A DNA stretch of 36,293 bases, taken from an uncultured Clostridia bacterium. GTDB taxonomy: Bacteria; Bacillota; Clostridia; Christensenellales; Borkfalkiaceae. Where the stretch lies: NCBI GenBank assembly GCA_947626005.1, contig CANQQM010000057.1:1-36293 (forward strand). The letters run 5' to 3'. The translations under genes were made by a program, and so were the position numbers. Shown piece by piece: positions 35,528 to 36,293 of the stretch (position 1 is its first letter; each line of letters starts with the position of its first letter). Under the pieces are notes generated by a model, which worked only from the letters and a program-made list of their open reading frames with translations, was not told the DNA's origin and ran no database searches.

Positions 35528-35561
35528 AGGAATGAGCAACCGATCGGTTCGGCTCATTCCT
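35528..35561. other. Stem-loop upstream of the 116-aa gene, related to the hairpin downstream of it
   Basis: AGGAATGAGC-AACCGATCGGTTCG-GCTCATTCCT. Confidence 0.65.
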
Positions 35562-35602
35562 ATCCGGCTGACCGAGTCAGGCTTAAAATGAATGGGCCCT
35601 TT

Positions 35603-35648
35603 CTCCTCGCAAAAAAGATTTCGCAGAAAGATTTTTTGCGAAAAGGAG
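35603..35648. other. Second stem-loop downstream of the rRNA/tRNA operon
   Basis: CTCCTCGCAAAAAA ... TTTTTTGCGAAAAGGAG inverted repeat. Confidence 0.55.
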
Positions 35649-35664
35649 CGGCAGGCGTAAAAGG

Positions 35665-35691
35665 AAAGAAACGGCTGAAAGCCGTTTCTTT
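35665..35691 (-). terminator. Terminator hairpin of the rRNA-tRNA operon
   Basis: AAAGAAACGGCT-GAA-AGCCGTTTCTTT. Confidence 0.75.
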
Positions 35692-35713
35692 GAAACGTCG
35701 CCTTGCCGCGACG

Positions 35714-35789
35714 TGGCTGCTCCTGTCAGACTCGAACTGACGACACCGCGGTTAACAGCCGCGTGCTCTACCGACTGAGCTAAGGAGCA
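35714..35789 (-). tRNA. tRNA-Asn (anticodon GTT), CCA encoded
   Basis: Minus strand TGCTCCT-TA-GCTCAGTCGGTAGAGC-A-CGCGG-CTGTTAA-CCGCG-GTGTC-GTCAG-TTCGAGT-CTGAC-AGGAGCA-G-CCA folds as a full cloverleaf. Confidence 0.96.
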
Positions 35790-35795
35790 ATAAAT

Positions 35796-35912
35796 CCGGC
35801 AACTACCTATCCTCCCGGGTCGTTAGACCAAGTACTTTCGGCGTAAGAGAGCTTAACTTCTGTGTTCGGGATGGGAACAGGTGGATCCTCTCTGCTATCG
35901 TCACCACCATGG
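35796..35912 (-). rRNA. rrf: 5S ribosomal RNA
   Basis: Minus strand contains ...ACCTGTTCCCATCCCGAACACAGAAGTTAAGC..., the conserved 5S core, with complementary termini. Confidence 0.95.
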
Positions 35913-36274
35913 TATATAAGGTCTCTTGCGAGACGTTATATCATGGTTTGTCGTTAAAAGTTTCCCCCTTTAACGACATTCAGCCGCTTTCCCCACGCTT
36001 CGAATTGCTTGCCTTAGACGGAATTCATTTCCGCCGTAGGCGCCTCAATTTGCCGAATCCGTTCGGCTTCTTGTCCGATGAAACGAACGAGAGGTCGAGC
36101 CCTTTAAGGCGTTTCGGTGGGTTTCCTCACGGAAATTCTTCGCAAGAAGAATTTCGTGAATTTTCGCAAACTGACAACTACACAGCAAACACGGGAGAAA
36201 GAATGTAGGACAATCCTCGAACCGTAAAAATCATAGTTCGTAAAAGAGACTTGCTGACTCTCAACTTTCGTTGA

Positions 36275-36293
36275 GATCAAGCCCTCGACCTAT
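36275..36293 (-). rRNA. rrl: 3' tip of 23S ribosomal RNA (runs off right edge)
   Basis: Minus strand ATAGGTCGAGGGCTTGATC matches the conserved Firmicutes 23S 3'-terminal sequence; correct order and distance to 5S. Confidence 0.8.

Noticed and set aside
35714-35789. tRNA-Asn as an integration attachment site
   Set aside because: I found no second copy of the tRNA 3' end in the window and no integrase gene, so an integrated element is not supported.
1-36293. CRISPR arrays, transposases, IS elements
   Set aside because: No regularly spaced direct repeats and no transposase or integrase motifs were seen.

Overview
The window looks like part of a Firmicutes/Clostridia-type chromosome. No taxonomic search was possible. 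From left to right it contains: (1) a giant minus-strand surface lipoprotein gene (InlB-type repeat plus BspA-like LRR) that runs off the left edge and is absent from the ORF track; (2) rpsB-tsf with a clear promoter and terminator; (3) a plus-strand accessory block with an HTH-like protein, a cytosolic BspA-LRR protein, a sigma-70-region-4/FtsK-gamma-like protein, and a two-gene operon pairing a putative nuclease with a DUF2779 protein (RecB/Cas4-like plus DEDDy exonuclease); (4) a fructan-utilisation operon (two ABC permeases, solute-binding protein, binding lipoprotein, fructokinase, two GH32) with a divergent LacI regulator; (5) a membrane-anchored XRE regulator; (6) a defence/TA-rich block with two tandem DUF262 (GmrSD-like) genes, the upstream one split by an in-frame TAA inside its HNH domain, then phd-doc, then an operon with an ADP-ribosylglycohydrolase, a truncated WYL-type HTH protein and two unknown proteins; (7) tRNA-Asn, 5S rRNA and the 3' tip of 23S rRNA on the minus strand. 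The best candidates for something undescribed are the nuclease/DUF2779 pair (11538-14201), the ADP-ribosylglycohydrolase operon (32331-34779) with a possible DUF2779 remnant at its upstream edge, and the nonsense-interrupted GmrSD-like pair. The 2086, 965 and 1609 aa plus-strand ORFs are antisense artefacts.
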